Both the position numbers and the translations under genes were made by a program. A stretch of DNA of 64,000 nt from assembly GCF_002028455.1 (NCBI RefSeq), contig NZ_MWUM01000003.1, positions 186,001-250,000 on the forward strand, written 5' to 3'. Origin of the DNA: Zoogloea sp. LCSB751. Its GTDB lineage: Bacteria > Pseudomonadota > Gammaproteobacteria > Burkholderiales > Rhodocyclaceae. Below, in pieces: positions 51,172 to 64,000 of this stretch. Below the pieces are notes generated by a model. The model worked only from the letters and a program-made list of their open reading frames with translations. It was not told where the DNA came from and did no database searches. How positions within the stretch are numbered: the first letter of the stretch is position 1; each line of letters begins with the position of its first letter.

Positions 51172-52519
51172 TTGCAGCGCTTCGGACCACTTCTGCCAGC
51201 CCATGGGCGATCCGATCGACGACTGCAGCATCGCGCCCCTCAACCATCACTCGCAACAAAGGCTCCGTCCCGGAGGGCCGCAAAAGTACTCTCCCCTGCT
51301 CACCGAGCTCATGCGTCGCCGCATCGACCGCGGCCTTGATTTCGGCACAGTCGGACCACACGAAACCCTGGCCAATGCGGACATTTACCAGCTTCTGAGG
51401 ATAGAACACGAGGTCTGAACACATTTCCTTCAACGACACCCCCTGCTGACGGAGTGCAGCAAGAACCTGGAGCCCCGCGATAATACCGTCTCCAGTAGTG
51501 TGCCGATCCAAACAGATGATGTGACCGGAATTCTCCCCCCCTACGCGCCAGCCTTTCTCATGCATGAGCTCCAGCACGTAGCGGTCACCCACCTTGGCGC
51601 GAGCAAAAGGCAAGCCCAGGCGGCCGATCGCGTGCTCGAAACCCAGATTGCTCATCAAGGTGCCAACAACACCTCCCGCCGCGCCTGCCAGACATGCAGC
51701 CTTGGCAATAACGTAAAGGAGCTTGTCTCCATCGTAGATGTTGCCTTCCGCATCCGCCATCAAGATGCGGTCACCATCACCGTCCAGCGAGATACCGACA
51801 TCAGCGCCACTTTTCAGCACGGCCTCTCGGATGCTGGAGGGAACAGTCGCCCCCACGCCGTCATTGATATTGGTTCCATTGGGCTCAACCCCAACCAGCA
51901 CCGTTTCCGCACCCAACTCGTGGAAGACCTTCGGCGCAACCATGTAGGCCGCACCGTGGGCGCAATCCAGTGCAATCTTCAAACCACGCAGGTCCAACTC
52001 GTTGGGGAAGGTGTTCTTACAGAACTCGACGTATCGCCCTCTGGCATCATCGATACGACGCGCCTTGCCCAGTGTCGCCGAAGGCTCACACCCCATTGGC
52101 TCATCGAGACGTGCCTCAATCTCGAGCTCAACGGCATCGGGTAACTTGGTTCCTGCCGCACTGAAGAACTTGATCCCGTTATCTTCAAAGGGATTGTGGG
52201 ACGCAGAAATCACCACTCCGACCTGAAGACGCAGAGCACGCGTCAAGTAGGCAATCGCCGGCGTCGGCAACGGCCCGGCCAGATAAACATCCACGCCAGC
52301 CGCCGAAAAACCAGCCTCGAGCGCGGACTCCAGCATGTACCCCGAAATGCGCGTGTCCTTGCCGATGATCACGGCCGGACGCTCCCCTTGACGCAAATTC
52401 TCGTGCGCCACGAGCGTCTTGCCCGCCGCATAGCCAAGGCGCAGACAGAAATCCGGCGTAATCGGCGGCTCGCCGACACGACCACGTACACCATCGGTTC
52501 CAAAATAACGTCGAGACAT
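51167..52519 (-). CDS. glmM: Phosphoglucosamine mutase
   Basis: 450 aa. [11 protein letters not shown] start, catalytic phosphoserine S107 in [17 protein letters not shown], metal loop [11 protein letters not shown], sugar loop GGENSGHI, phosphate loop [11 protein letters not shown]. Converts glucosamine 6-phosphate to glucosamine 1-phosphate for peptidoglycan and LPS precursors. Follows folP after 74 bases, the usual order. Confidence 0.97.
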   Translation of the reverse strand: MSRRYFGTDGVRGRVGEPPITPDFCLRLGYAAGKTLVAHENLRQGERPAVIIGKDTRISGYMLESALEAGFSAAGVDVYLAGPLPTPAIAYLTRALRLQVGVVISASHNPFEDNGIKFFSAAGTKLPDAVELEIEARLDEPMGCEPSATLGKARRIDDARGRYVEFCKNTFPNELDLRGLKIALDCAHGAAYMVAPKVFHELGAETVLVGVEPNGTNINDGVGATVPSSIREAVLKSGADVGISLDGDGDRILMADAEGNIYDGDKLLYVIAKAACLAGAAGGVVGTLMSNLGFEHAIGRLGLPFARAKVGDRYVLELMHEKGWRVGGENSGHIICLDRHTTGDGIIAGLQVLAALRQQGVSLKEMCSDLVFYPQKLVNVRIGQGFVWSDCAEIKAAVDAATHELGEQGRVLLRPSGTEPLLRVMVEGRDAAVVDRIAHGLAEVVRSAAM

Positions 52520-52593
52520 CTTTCCCTCGCTTCCCCGCTGCCACCAGGGCTTTCATTGATTCTGTCTGTGTTCCTTCAACTCGCCACAGCCCC

Positions 52594-53415
52594 TCAGGCA
52601 AGCATCTCCCACAACCTCAACACATCCCGCGTCGCGCCAACATCGTGAGTCCTTATGATGCGAGCGCCATTCTGCATTGCCACCAGGGCAGCTGCCGCAC
52701 CAATGACCATCCGCTCTCCGACCGGGCGGCCTGCGATCTCGCCAAGCATGGTCTTTCGGGACATGCCTACGAGGACAGGAAAAGTCGTCTCGCAGAAGTC
52801 GCTCAGACCTTTGAGCAAGGCCAGGTTATGGGTGAGCGTCTTACCGAAACCGAAGCCGGGATCAAGCAAGATACGCTCGCCTGCCACACCCGCTCTTTGA
52901 AGTACATCCACCCGTTGCGCAAGAAATGCCTGCACATCGCTCAACACGTCACCATAAGACGGAGCGCGCTGCATTGTGCCCGGCTCTCCCTGCATATGCA
53001 TCACACACACAGCAACCTTGCTGTCCTTTACCGCCTCCAGCGCACCAGCAACTCGAAATGCTGCAATATCGTTGATCATATCCGCACCAACGCGTATCGA
53101 TTCGCGCATTACTGCAGGTTTCACGGTATCCACCGATATCGGCATATTGAGCGGAGCAAGCGCCTCCACCACAGGAATAACCCGATCCAGCTCCTCTTGC
53201 TCGGAAACGGACACAGCCCCGGGACGCGAGGACTCACCGCCGATATCAAGGATTTCCGCACCATCGGCGATGGCCTGTTCTGCTGCACGCAAGGCTGCAT
53301 CCCGACTCAGATAGCCAGGCCCGGAAAACGAGTCCGGCGTCACATTGATGATCGCCATGATCCGGGGTTTGCTGAGGTCCAGCTGGAACCGACCGCAAGC
53401 GAGTACTGAAGACAT
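52594..53415 (-). CDS. folP: Dihydropteroate synthase
   Basis: 273 aa from the ATG at 53415; an upstream ATG lies in the loop of the preceding palindrome and has no ribosome-binding site. IMAIINVTPDSFSGPGY (pterin pyrophosphate loop), DIGGESSRPGA, SVDTVKPAVMRE, INDIAAF, DPGFGFGKTLTHNLALL, VGMSRKTMLGEI and RTHDVGAT are all intact. Condenses pterin with p-aminobenzoate in folate synthesis; target of sulfonamides. Confidence 0.96.
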   Translation of the reverse strand: MSSVLACGRFQLDLSKPRIMAIINVTPDSFSGPGYLSRDAALRAAEQAIADGAEILDIGGESSRPGAVSVSEQEELDRVIPVVEALAPLNMPISVDTVKPAVMRESIRVGADMINDIAAFRVAGALEAVKDSKVAVCVMHMQGEPGTMQRAPSYGDVLSDVQAFLAQRVDVLQRAGVAGERILLDPGFGFGKTLTHNLALLKGLSDFCETTFPVLVGMSRKTMLGEIAGRPVGERMVIGAAAALVAMQNGARIIRTHDVGATRDVLRLWEMLA

Positions 53416-53436
53416 AAGCGTGATCTTTAAATGACA

Positions 53437-53460
53437 GGGCCGGCTCATATGAGCCGGCCC
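53437..53460 (-). terminator. Perfect palindrome after ftsH
   Basis: Two 12-base arms with no spacer (53437-53448 and 53449-53460). As RNA it folds to a GC-rich hairpin 24 bases after the ftsH stop; only a short T-poor tail follows. Probably a terminator or processing site between ftsH and folP. Confidence 0.55.
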
Positions 53461-53484
53461 ATAACTAGCACAGGAATCTGAAAC

Positions 53485-55377
53485 TCAAGCTACCGGAGCG
53501 GCCGCCGTCGGAGCAGCCCCAGTGCTGTCGTCACTGGGACGCTTGGGGTACTGCGAAGAAGGCTTGGGAGGACGAGGCGCACGGCCGGCCATGATGTCGT
53601 CGATCTGCTCTGCATCGATGGTTTCCATCTCAAGCAGCGCAGCCGTCATGGCTTCGACCTTGTCTCGATTCTCCTCGATCAGGCGACGCGCCAATGCGTA
53701 CTGCTGATCCAGCATTCTCCGGATTTCAGCGTCCACCTTTTGCAGGGTCGCCTCCGACATATTCTTGTGAGTCGTGACAGAGCGGCCAAGGAACACCTCC
53801 CCCTCCTCTTCACCATAAACCATGGGCCCGAGATTGTCCGACATGCCCCACTGGGTCACCATCCGGCGGGCAAGATCCGTCGCTCGCTGAAAATCATTCG
53901 ACGCCCCCGTCGTCATCTGATTCATGAAGATCTCCTCAGCAATCCGTCCGCCAAAAAGAACAGCAATGGTCTGAAGCAGACGTTCACGATCCTGACTGTA
54001 ACGATCCTGCTCCGGCAACTGCATGGTCACACCCAGGGCACGCCCACGCGGAATGATCGTGACCTTGTGCACCGGATCGGTCTTGGTCAGACACTTGGCA
54101 ACGATCGCATGACCCGACTCGTGGTAAGCCGTGTTACGTCGCTCCTCCTCCGGCATCACCATGGAACGGCGCTCCGCCCCCATCATGATCTTGTCCTTAG
54201 CGCGCTCGAAATCGTCCATATCCACGAGACGCTTGTTACCGCGTGCAGCAAAGAGGGCAGCTTCGTTGACCAGGTTAGCAAGATCTGCGCCTGCGAATCC
54301 CGGACAACCGCGAGCAAGGATGAGCGCATCGACATCCGGTGCGATCGGCACCTTGCGCATGTGAACCCGCAAAATCTGCTCCCGCCCACGGATGTCAGGC
54401 AAGGGAACCACAACCTGTCGATCGAAACGGCCCGGACGCAACAGGGCAGGATCCAGAACGTCGGGACGATTGGTCGCAGCAATCACGATCACCCCCGAGA
54501 CGCCTTCGAAGCCATCCATCTCGACCAGCAACTGGTTCAGGGTCTGCTCACGTTCATCGTTGCCGCCGCCGAGACCCGCTCCGCGCTGCCGCCCCACCGC
54601 ATCGATTTCATCGATGAAGATGATGCACGGCGCCTGTTTCTTCGCCTGCTCGAACATGTCGCGCACACGTGCGGCACCGACACCGACGAACATTTCCACG
54701 AAATCCGAACCGGAGATAGAGAAGAAAGGAACCTTGGCCTCGCCCGCGATCGCTTTCGCCAGCAAGGTCTTGCCGGTACCAGGCGAGCCGACCATCAACA
54801 CCCCCTTGGGAATGTGGCCGCCCAGCTTCTGAAACTTGGAAGGATCACGCAGGAACTCGACGAGTTCCCCGACCTCTTCCTTTGCCTCATCACAACCCGC
54901 CACATCGGCGAAGGTCACCGTATTGGCAGTCTCATCGAGCATCTTGGCCTTGGACTTCCCGAACGAGAACGCGCCACCACGCCCGCCCCCCTGCATCTGG
55001 CGCATGAAGAAGACCCACACGCCGATGAGCAGAATCATCGGGAACCAGGAGACAAAGATGTTCATGAGGAAGGACTGTTCTTCCTCAGGCTTCGCAGCCG
55101 TGACCTTGACGCCATAACGCATCAGGTCACCGACCATCCAGATATCCTGTACACCCGGCGTATAAACGGTAATCTGACGGCCATCCTGGGTCGTGGCACG
55201 AACAGTGCGCCCATCCACAACCGCCTTGGAAACCTTGCCCTGCTTCGCGTCCTCCATGAACTGGGAGTACTCGACCGAATTCTGGGCCGCCTGACGATTG
55301 TTGAACTGGTTGAAGACAGTCATCAAAACGACGCCTATCACCAACCAGATCGCGAGATTCTTGAATAGATTGTTCAA
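53485..55377 (-). CDS. ftsH: ATP-dependent zinc metalloprotease FtsH
   Basis: 630 aa. Two N-terminal membrane helices (about 5-24 and 103-122) flank a periplasmic domain. AAA+ domain with [21 protein letters not shown] and RPGRFDR; the zinc site HESGH is at 419-423. It degrades misfolded membrane proteins and regulators. The C-terminal tail is Pro/Ala-rich. Follows rlmE after 111 bases, the ftsJ-ftsH order seen across proteobacteria. Confidence 0.97.
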   Translation of the reverse strand: MNNLFKNLAIWLVIGVVLMTVFNQFNNRQAAQNSVEYSQFMEDAKQGKVSKAVVDGRTVRATTQDGRQITVYTPGVQDIWMVGDLMRYGVKVTAAKPEEEQSFLMNIFVSWFPMILLIGVWVFFMRQMQGGGRGGAFSFGKSKAKMLDETANTVTFADVAGCDEAKEEVGELVEFLRDPSKFQKLGGHIPKGVLMVGSPGTGKTLLAKAIAGEAKVPFFSISGSDFVEMFVGVGAARVRDMFEQAKKQAPCIIFIDEIDAVGRQRGAGLGGGNDEREQTLNQLLVEMDGFEGVSGVIVIAATNRPDVLDPALLRPGRFDRQVVVPLPDIRGREQILRVHMRKVPIAPDVDALILARGCPGFAGADLANLVNEAALFAARGNKRLVDMDDFERAKDKIMMGAERRSMVMPEEERRNTAYHESGHAIVAKCLTKTDPVHKVTIIPRGRALGVTMQLPEQDRYSQDRERLLQTIAVLFGGRIAEEIFMNQMTTGASNDFQRATDLARRMVTQWGMSDNLGPMVYGEEEGEVFLGRSVTTHKNMSEATLQKVDAEIRRMLDQQYALARRLIEENRDKVEAMTAALLEMETIDAEQIDDIMAGRAPRPPKPSSQYPKRPSDDSTGAAPTAAAPVA

Positions 55378-55488
55378 AACGATTCCTTGAAAGCCCGACA
55401 GGGGCCGCAGCCTAGTGGACTGATTCTATGTCTGATCGTTCGCTGGATCAAATGATCGTAACCATAGTCTGACTCAATGGCAGACGCC

Positions 55489-56109
55489 CTAAGCACGTAA
55501 TCCGCTACCGAGGAGATACACCTCGGAGCTTCGCCCCCGGGACGCCTGAGGTTTCCGAACCACAACGGACTTGAATGCCCGCTCCACCTCCTTGCGGAAC
55601 TCCTCAAAGCCCTGCCCCTGGAACACCTTGACCAGAAATTTTCCTCCAGGGCTCAAATGCTGACGGCCGAAGTCCAGGGCCAGTTCGGCCAGATGAATCG
55701 AACGCGCCTGATCGCTCGATGGAATCCCCGAGATGTTCGGTGCGATGTCCGACATCACCAGATCCACACCCCGACCTTCCAGCTGCGCCTCGAACCGGGC
55801 AACGAACTCCTCGTCGTGAAAATCGCCCTGCATGAAGACGACCCCATTGATCGGCTCGATCGGCAACAGATCGAGGGCAAAGACCCGCCCCTGCTCGCCA
55901 ACCCGCCCAATCGCAACCTGACTCCATGAACCCGGGGCTGCTCCTAAATCGACAACCACCATGCCGGGGCGGATCAACTTATCCTTTTCGTCGATCTCGA
56001 TGAGTTTGTATGCCGCTCGCGCACGCCACCCTTCAGACTTGGCGCGCTGCACGAACGGATCATTTACATGCTCCATCATCCACGATTTACTGGTCTTGCT
56101 ACGTTTCAT
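55489..56109 (-). CDS. rlmE: 23S rRNA (uridine-2'-O-)-methyltransferase RlmE
   Basis: 206 aa from the ATG at 56109. [40 protein letters not shown] is the conserved RNA-binding start with the catalytic lysine; [15 protein letters not shown] is the SAM loop; [11 protein letters not shown] supplies Asp; [14 protein letters not shown] and SSEVYLLG complete the K-D-K-E set. Methylates U2552 of 23S rRNA. Divergent from yhbY with only 38 bases between the start codons. Confidence 0.95.
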   Translation of the reverse strand: MKRSKTSKSWMMEHVNDPFVQRAKSEGWRARAAYKLIEIDEKDKLIRPGMVVVDLGAAPGSWSQVAIGRVGEQGRVFALDLLPIEPINGVVFMQGDFHDEEFVARFEAQLEGRGVDLVMSDIAPNISGIPSSDQARSIHLAELALDFGRQHLSPGGKFLVKVFQGQGFEEFRKEVERAFKSVVVRKPQASRGRSSEVYLLGSGLRA

Positions 56110-56147
56110 CGCGGTACAATTACGCCCTTTTTTCAATGAGTTGCAAA

Positions 56148-56603
56148 ATGATTGAACTTTCGCCCGCGCAGCGCCGCGCATTTCGCGCTCAAGCCCACCA
56201 CCTTCATCCCGTGGTCAGTGTTGCCGGCAATGGACTGACCCCCGCCGTACTCAAGGAAATCGATCATGCACTGCAGGCTCACGAGCTGATCAAGATCCGC
56301 ATCTATGGCGATGACCGCAGCCTCCGAGAATCCATCCTCGCCAGCGTTTGCACTGAACTCGGGGCTGCTGCAGTACAACATATCGGCAAGACTCTGATCA
56401 TCTGGCGGGAAAAGCGTGAACAGGAAAGCTCGCATGCCGCGGTTGCAGACAGGCCGAAAAAATCGCCGGCCAAGGCAAAATCAGCCAAAGCACTGTCGTC
56501 CCATCGCGGCATCGCGTCCCTCAAGAAGAATGCTGGCCCCAAGAAGGATTATTGGTTTCCCTCCCAGGGCAAAGGACCACGACGCAATCGCGACGACGCC
56601 TGA
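56148..56603 (+). CDS. yhbY: YhbY family RNA-binding protein
   Basis: 151 aa from the ATG at 56148. CRS1-YhbY (CRM) domain over the first 97 residues: [55 protein letters not shown] basic Lys/Ala/Ser-rich tail of about 50 residues is added, longer than in E. coli. It binds pre-50S ribosomal particles. TACAAT at 56115-56120 is a plausible -10 but no good -35 was found. Converges on DUF4149. Confidence 0.92.
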   Translation: MIELSPAQRRAFRAQAHHLHPVVSVAGNGLTPAVLKEIDHALQAHELIKIRIYGDDRSLRESILASVCTELGAAAVQHIGKTLIIWREKREQESSHAAVADRPKKSPAKAKSAKALSSHRGIASLKKNAGPKKDYWFPSQGKGPRRNRDDA

Positions 56604-56613
56604 ACAGAGTCGA

Positions 56614-57075
56614 TCAGCGCAGCTCCCTGCCCTGCCAGGCGACCAGCAGCAAACCCAGCAGACTCTCCACCAAATAGACAACACTGGAAACGCCGTGCCA
56701 AGCCATAAAACGGCTACGCAGGGCGCTTTCCATAACCTCCCGCGGCAAAGAGTCGGCCTTGAGTTGCGCCAGTATCGGCTGGATCCCGAAATGGCCGGCC
56801 AATGTCAGCAGCAGCATCAAGAAAACCACCCAAAAAACGCCGCTCTTAAAGGCCGCACCATTCTTGCGAAGCGCCAGAAACACCAGCAGATAGCAAGCTG
56901 AAACGACCCCCAGCCATGCCACATAGGTAAACATCTCCCCCGCCAATCGCCCAGCAAGGGCCCGGTCGTCGAGCAATCGGAACAAAGTGGGCGCAGCGAG
57001 GTAGCCGATCGCCCATAGCGCTCCGACCCACAGAGTGATCAGAGTGCTATAGACGTATTCAGCAAATCGGGGCAT
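56614..57075 (-). CDS. DUF4149 membrane protein
   Basis: 153 aa, four membrane helices. STLITLWVGALWAIGYLAAPTLFRLLDDRALAGRLAGEMF and the RFMAWHGVSSVVYLVESLLGLLLV ending match DUF4149, a family that regularly follows greA in betaproteobacteria. Function unknown. Ten bases after greA; last gene of the carAB-greA unit. Confidence 0.82.
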   Translation of the reverse strand: MPRFAEYVYSTLITLWVGALWAIGYLAAPTLFRLLDDRALAGRLAGEMFTYVAWLGVVSACYLLVFLALRKNGAAFKSGVFWVVFLMLLLTLAGHFGIQPILAQLKADSLPREVMESALRSRFMAWHGVSSVVYLVESLLGLLLVAWQGRELR

Positions 57076-57085
57076 GGGCTCAGGA

Positions 57086-57558
57086 CTACTCGTAACGGAC
57101 GTCGATCAGCTCAAGCTCACGGACGCCACCAGGCGCCTGCACCTCGGCGACATCCCCTGCAAACTTGCCGATCAAGGCGCGGGCGATAGGAGAGCTGATC
57201 GCGATCTTGCCAGCCTTGATGTCAGCCTCATCATCCCCGACGATCTGGTAGGTCACCGATTCGCCGTTATCCAGATCCTCGAGCTCCACCGTGGCACCGA
57301 AGACGCACCGCCCATCCGCGTCGAGCAGCTTGGGGTCGATGATCTGGGCGTTGGAGAGCTTCCCCTCCACTTCCCGGATACGCCCCTCGATGAAACCCTG
57401 GCGCTCCTTGGCTGCGTCGTACTCGGCATTTTCGGAAAGATCGCCATGGGAACGTGCCTCGGCAATCGCCGCAATAACGTCCGGACGCTCAACTGTCTTC
57501 AGGCGGTGCAACTCCTGACGCAGCAGCTCTGCGCCGGCAACGGTCAGCGGTACCTTGT

Positions 57559-57562
<4 letters not shown>
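57086..57562 (-). CDS. greA: Transcription elongation factor GreA
   Basis: 158 aa, usual length. Coiled-coil with the acidic tip ([37 protein letters not shown]), then the FKBP-like domain ([45 protein letters not shown]). It rescues backtracked RNA polymerase by stimulating transcript cleavage. Start overlaps the carB stop (ATGA). Confidence 0.97.
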
Positions 57563-60783
<3,221 letters not shown>

Positions 60784-60854
60784 GGTTCTTCAGAGACTGG
60801 GAAGCGGTTGATCGATAACTGGTGCGTCGCGGCGCACCACCGTGACGATCGGCT

Positions 60855-61997
60855 TCAGCCCCTCGCCTCCATCAGCGAAATGAATCGGTCAAACAGATAG
60901 GCCACGTCGTGCGGGCCGGGGCTGGCTTCCGGGTGCCCCTGGAAGGAGAAGGCAGGCACATCGGTGCGCGCCAGGCCTTGCAGGCTGCCGTCGAACAGCG
61001 ATACGTGGGTTACCCGCACGTTGGCGGGCAGCGTTGTCACATCTGCGGCAAAACCGTGGTTCTGGCTGGTGATCAGCACCTGACCGGAATCGAGATCCTT
61101 TACCGGATGGTTCGCGCCGTGGTGGCCGAACTTCATCTTCATAGTCTTGGCTCCGGACGCCAGTGCGAGCAGCTGATGACCCAGGCAGATGCCGAAGGTC
61201 GGAATACCCTTTGCAAGCACCTGCTGGATCGCCTCGATGGCGTAGTCACAGGGCTCCGGATCACCAGGCCCATTGGACAGGAAGACGCCGTCCGGATTGA
61301 GGGCCAGCACATCCGCAGCGGGGGTCTGGGCCGGCACCACCGTCAGGCGGCAGCCACGCTCGGCCAGCATGCGCAAGATGTTGCGCTTGACGCCATAGTC
61401 GTAGGCCACGACGTGGAAACGCGGGTTTTCCTGGGCCACATAACCGGCGTCCAGGCGCCACTCGCCATCCGTCCAGGGATAGGACTCGGTGGCGGACACG
61501 ACCTTGGCGAGATCCATGCCGGCGAGCCCCGGGAATGCCCGGGCTTGCGCCAGCGCGGCCTCCACGTTCAGTTCGGCAGCCGTCGCCGCGGTGACGATAC
61601 AGCCGCTCTGGGCCCCCTTTTCACGCAGGATGCGCGTGAGCTTACGGGTATCGATCCCAGCGATCGCGACGATGTTCTCAGCCTTGAGATAGGCATCCAG
61701 CGATTGCTCGCTACGCCAGTTGGACGCCACCAGCGGCAGATCACGGATCACCAAGCCGGAAGCAAAAACCTTGGCTGCTTCATTGTCTTCCCGATTGATG
61801 CCGGTGTTTCCGATGTGCGGATAGGTGAGCGTGACGATCTGGCGACAGTAGCTCGGGTCGGTGAGGATTTCCTGATAGCCGGACATGGAGGTATTGAACA
61901 CCACCTCACCGACCGTTGAACCAATTGCCCCGATGCCTTTGCCGTAGAACACCGTCCCGTCGGCAAGAACAAGAATGGCGGGCGGGAAAGCTGACAC
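60855..61997 (-). CDS. carA: Carbamoyl-phosphate synthase small subunit
   Basis: 380 aa from a GTG at 61997: GAGGAG lies 6-7 bases upstream and the product then starts [18 protein letters not shown], aligning with other CarA proteins (E. coli 382 aa). An ATG 39 bases earlier lacks a ribosome-binding site and falls in a leader hairpin. Glutaminase domain with cysteine nucleophile in [12 protein letters not shown] and histidine in [21 protein letters not shown] at its start. Supplies ammonia to CarB. Confidence 0.96.
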   Translation of the reverse strand: MSAFPPAILVLADGTVFYGKGIGAIGSTVGEVVFNTSMSGYQEILTDPSYCRQIVTLTYPHIGNTGINREDNEAAKVFASGLVIRDLPLVASNWRSEQSLDAYLKAENIVAIAGIDTRKLTRILREKGAQSGCIVTAATAAELNVEAALAQARAFPGLAGMDLAKVVSATESYPWTDGEWRLDAGYVAQENPRFHVVAYDYGVKRNILRMLAERGCRLTVVPAQTPAADVLALNPDGVFLSNGPGDPEPCDYAIEAIQQVLAKGIPTFGICLGHQLLALASGAKTMKMKFGHHGANHPVKDLDSGQVLITSQNHGFAADVTTLPANVRVTHVSLFDGSLQGLARTDVPAFSFQGHPEASPGPHDVAYLFDRFISLMEARG

Positions 61998-62033
61998 GGC
62001 GAACTCCTCAAAATCTTGTGATTGAACGACTGA

Positions 62034-62056
62034 CATGCGTAGCCCAGGCTACACAT
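62034..62056 (-). promoter_or_regulatory. Second hairpin in the carA leader
   Basis: On the - strand, ATGTGTAGCC pairs with GGCTACGCAT (one G-U); the outer pairs are at 62056/62035. It lies directly after the terminator-like hairpin and its T-run and ends about 40 bases before the carA GTG. Could be an alternative or downstream structure in leader control. Confidence 0.45.
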
Positions 62057-62088
62057 GAAAAACGGGATCGCCCTGAAGGCCATCCCGT
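62057..62088 (-). terminator. Terminator hairpin in the carA leader, possible attenuator
   Basis: ACGGGAT/ATCCCGT plus GGC/GCC around one mismatch (62062-62072 with 62078-62088), followed on the - strand by TTTTT. It lies downstream of the -10 box at 62102-62107, so transcripts from that promoter must pass it to reach carA. Confidence 0.7.
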
Positions 62089-62101
62089 AAGAAACTTTCT
62101 A

Positions 62102-62131
62102 ATTATAGCCTGAGGCCGCCCTTTCGGGCAA
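62102..62131 (-). promoter_or_regulatory. Sigma-70 promoter of carAB
   Basis: On the - strand, TTGCCC (62131-62126), 18-base spacer, perfect TATAAT (62107-62102). Initiation would fall near 62095, just before the terminator hairpin, in a stretch with TTTCTT. A short GCCC-GAAA-GGGC hairpin lies in the spacer and may end the upstream kinase transcript. Confidence 0.65.
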
Positions 62132-62157
62132 ACTCGACTGTAGGAATACCGACAAAA

Positions 62158-64000
62158 CTAAGTCACCTTCCGTGACTTGCGCAGCACGCCGGCCAGACCA
62201 CCGAGCGCGCCCAGCAGCTCAGGCAGCTCGCGCCGAACGGCAGCCCCGTCTTCGTTCTTCCCGGCCAGCTCCAGACGCTGCGCGGCGGAGACGACCGCTT
62301 CGGCATTGAACACCCCCGCCGACCCCTTGATGGAGTGCGCCAAGTTACGAATGCTTGCAAAATCGTCACTGCGCTGCGCTTGCTCAAGGGACTTGCGGTT
62401 ACGCTCCAGATCGTTGAAGAACAGCGCGATCAGCTGTTGCAAAGCCGTATCGTCGCCATCGAGAAGCTCCAGCGTTGCAGCCAGATCAGCAACGTCGGAA
62501 CCCGCACCGAGATCAATGCACCCCCCGCCCCCGTCACCCTCCTGCTCGCCAGTACCCGCCGCGCCCATAACGCGCTCGATCACGGCAAACAACTCGGCTG
62601 GCTTGATGGGCTTGGCAATGTAGTCATCCATCCCGGCCATCAGGCAACGATCTCGATCCCCCTGCATCGCATGCGCCGTCATGGCAATGAGCGGCGTAAA
62701 CCTCCACTGACCGCCGGCCGCCCAACTGCGCCGGGCTTCGCGCGCCCGAATCGCCTGCGTCGCCTCAAAGCCCCCCATGACCGGCATCTGGACATCCATG
62801 AGAATCAGGTCGAAACGCCCATTGTCAAAGAAATCGACCGCCTCCTTGCCGTTCGATGCCAGCGTGATCGAGTGCCCCGCCTTCTGCAGCATTTTGACGG
62901 CCACGGTCTGATTGACCGGGTTGTCCTCCACCAGCAGGATGTCGTACGCCCTCCCGGAGCGGGCCGCTGCGAACGAAGCCGCCGCCGGCTCATAAACCAG
63001 GCAACGCGCCTCCGCCGCCACGCCCCCCTGAAGTGACAAGCGCAGCGCGTCGACCAGGTCCAGCTCAGAAAACGGCTTGATCAGGCGCGCACCTACCTTA
63101 TAGTGCTCGCACTTCACCGAATCCCCGCGCTGCGTATTGGCATCCAGCATCATGATCAAGCGATCCAGCCGCGGCCAGCTTTTGATCAGCTTCTCGGCCA
63201 ATGCGTAGCCGCCTGGAGCTGGCATCGCCGCATCCATCAACAGCCAATCATACGGCGCGTCCCCCTGCTGAGCAGCCGCCAGCAACCCAAGAAGCTCCTC
63301 GCCACTGGCAGCCTCCCTGAACTCGAGGCCCAAAGTCCTGAGTTGCGCGCCAATACAACGACGCAGCGCCGCGTTTCTGCCCGCCACCAGGACACGTCGC
63401 CCGCCAAAGGACGGCCGCTCTTCCTCCCCCTGCTGAGCCACGTCGACATGCACGGTAAAGCTGAAGGTACTGCCCTTGCCGAGCTCGCTCGACACCGAGA
63501 TCGAGCCCCCCATCAGCTCGACGATGCGCTTGCAGATTGCCAGCCCCAACCCGGTTCCGCCATATTTCCGGGTTGTGGATTCATCGGCCTGGGAAAATGC
63601 GCCGAAAATAGTTGCGTGTTTGTCCTCGGCAATCCCGATCCCTGAATCGCGAACATCGACATCGAGGATCGCATCGCGCGCATCCTGCAACCGGGCTCGA
63701 ACGACGACCTCCACTTCCCCTTTGTCGGTGAACTTGATCGCGTTTCCGACCAGATTGGTCAGCACCTGTCGTAGACGGGTAGGATCCCCGATCAAGGCTG
63801 CAGGAACCTCGGGGCTCACATAGTAAAAACACTCGATACCCTTCTGGTACGCCCGCAGAGCCAGCGATTTCATGGTGTCGCCAAGCAGGCCGCCCAAGGA
63901 GAACTCCACTTGCTCAAGGCTCAAGCGCCCGGCCTCGATTTTCGAGAAATCGAGCACATCATTGATGATGCGCAGCAGGGAGTCGGCTGAGCTCTTGACG
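62158..64000 (-). CDS. Hybrid sensor histidine kinase/response regulator, C-terminal part (N-terminus beyond the window)
   Basis: Open to the right edge; about 614 residues are visible. It starts inside the HisKA region (LLRIINDVLDFSKIEAGRL), so the H-box itself is outside. The ATPase domain has NLVGNAIKFTDKGE, VRDSGIGIAEDK and GGTGLGLAICKRI. Receiver 1 (VLVAGRNAALRRC ... WLLMDAAMP ... ARLIKPF) lacks the acidic pair, reading AG, but keeps the Asp and Lys. Receiver 2 (ILLVEDNPVNQ, LILMDVQMPVMGG, YIAKPI) is canonical. A C-terminal HPt has LAHSIKGSAGVF. Same BarA-like layout as the kinase at the left end of the window. Signal unknown. Confidence 0.9.
   Translation of the reverse strand, partial: VKSSADSLLRIINDVLDFSKIEAGRLSLEQVEFSLGGLLGDTMKSLALRAYQKGIECFYYVSPEVPAALIGDPTRLRQVLTNLVGNAIKFTDKGEVEVVVRARLQDARDAILDVDVRDSGIGIAEDKHATIFGAFSQADESTTRKYGGTGLGLAICKRIVELMGGSISVSSELGKGSTFSFTVHVDVAQQGEEERPSFGGRRVLVAGRNAALRRCIGAQLRTLGLEFREAASGEELLGLLAAAQQGDAPYDWLLMDAAMPAPGGYALAEKLIKSWPRLDRLIMMLDANTQRGDSVKCEHYKVGARLIKPFSELDLVDALRLSLQGGVAAEARCLVYEPAAASFAAARSGRAYDILLVEDNPVNQTVAVKMLQKAGHSITLASNGKEAVDFFDNGRFDLILMDVQMPVMGGFEATQAIRAREARRSWAAGGQWRFTPLIAMTAHAMQGDRDRCLMAGMDDYIAKPIKPAELFAVIERVMGAAGTGEQEGDGGGGCIDLGAGSDVADLAATLELLDGDDTALQQLIALFFNDLERNRKSLEQAQRSDDFASIRNLAHSIKGSAGVFNAEAVVSAAQRLELAGKNEDGAAVRRELPELLGALGGLAGVLRKSRKVT

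Noticed and set aside
53446..53448. ATG at 53448 as the folP start
   Set aside because: It lies in the centre of the palindrome and has no ribosome-binding site; the ATG at 53415 gives the normal N-terminus.
53437..53460. Perfect 24-base palindrome as an operator site
   Set aside because: Its place just after the ftsH stop and GC-rich arms fit a transcript-end hairpin better than a protein-binding site.
61998..62036. ATG at 62036 as the carA start
   Set aside because: No Shine-Dalgarno and inside a hairpin; the GTG at 61997 has GAGGAG at good spacing and gives the family-standard length.

Overview
This 64 kb window is GC-rich, densely coding chromosomal DNA that looks like a betaproteobacterium, most likely of the Rhodocyclales (Azospira/Dechloromonas/Zoogloea/Azonexus type). 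The reasons are the gene order rlmE-ftsH-folP-glmM and tpiA-secG-tRNA-Leu-nuoA..N, the DUF2818 gene at the end of nuo, DUF3579, carA-carB-greA-DUF4149 next to yhbY, and exosortase-A-associated genes. The genus is an inference. I see no rRNA, CRISPR array, insertion sequence, prophage or replication origin.

Left part (1-19.2 kb). A class II aldolase fragment is followed by three signalling genes on the + strand: a 1548-aa hybrid sensor kinase, a receiver/HD-GYP protein, and a CHASE-PAS-GGDEF-EAL protein. They form a likely c-di-GMP control block. On the - strand lie a glycine-zipper envelope protein, a LEA-type lipoprotein, two tandem beta-hydroxyacid dehydrogenases and a periplasmic sorbosone-dehydrogenase-like protein. 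Next on the + strand come a tandem tail-tube-like protein, ybiB, a caspase-like protease and a nitrate reductase (nasA) behind a very good sigma-54 promoter with NtrC-like half-sites.

Middle (19.2-30.1 kb). This is the most unusual region: ten + strand genes bounded by terminators. They encode an acyl carrier protein (TTG start, followed by a terminator), a fused E1 alpha/beta 2-oxoacid dehydrogenase, a lipoyl E2, a second carrier protein, the paired exosortase-A-associated hydrolases 2 and 1, a GNAT-like protein, a glycosyltransferase, an exosortase-A-associated acyl ligase and a PLP decarboxylase. No exosortase or PEP-CTERM substrate is present. The set reads as an acyl-loading and amine-forming pathway that decorates a glycan or small molecule.

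Right part (30.1-64 kb), mostly - strand housekeeping, listed here in order of transcription from the right edge: a partial hybrid kinase; carA-carB-greA-DUF4149 behind a strong promoter with a terminator hairpin in the carA leader; rlmE, ftsH, folP, glmM (yhbY diverges from rlmE); a Pho-box promoter and pstS-C-A-B; tpiA-secG-tRNA-Leu(GAG); the complete 14-gene complex I operon nuoA-N; DUF2818; a terminator; and DUF3579. Gene overlaps of 1-8 bases are common, indicating translational coupling.
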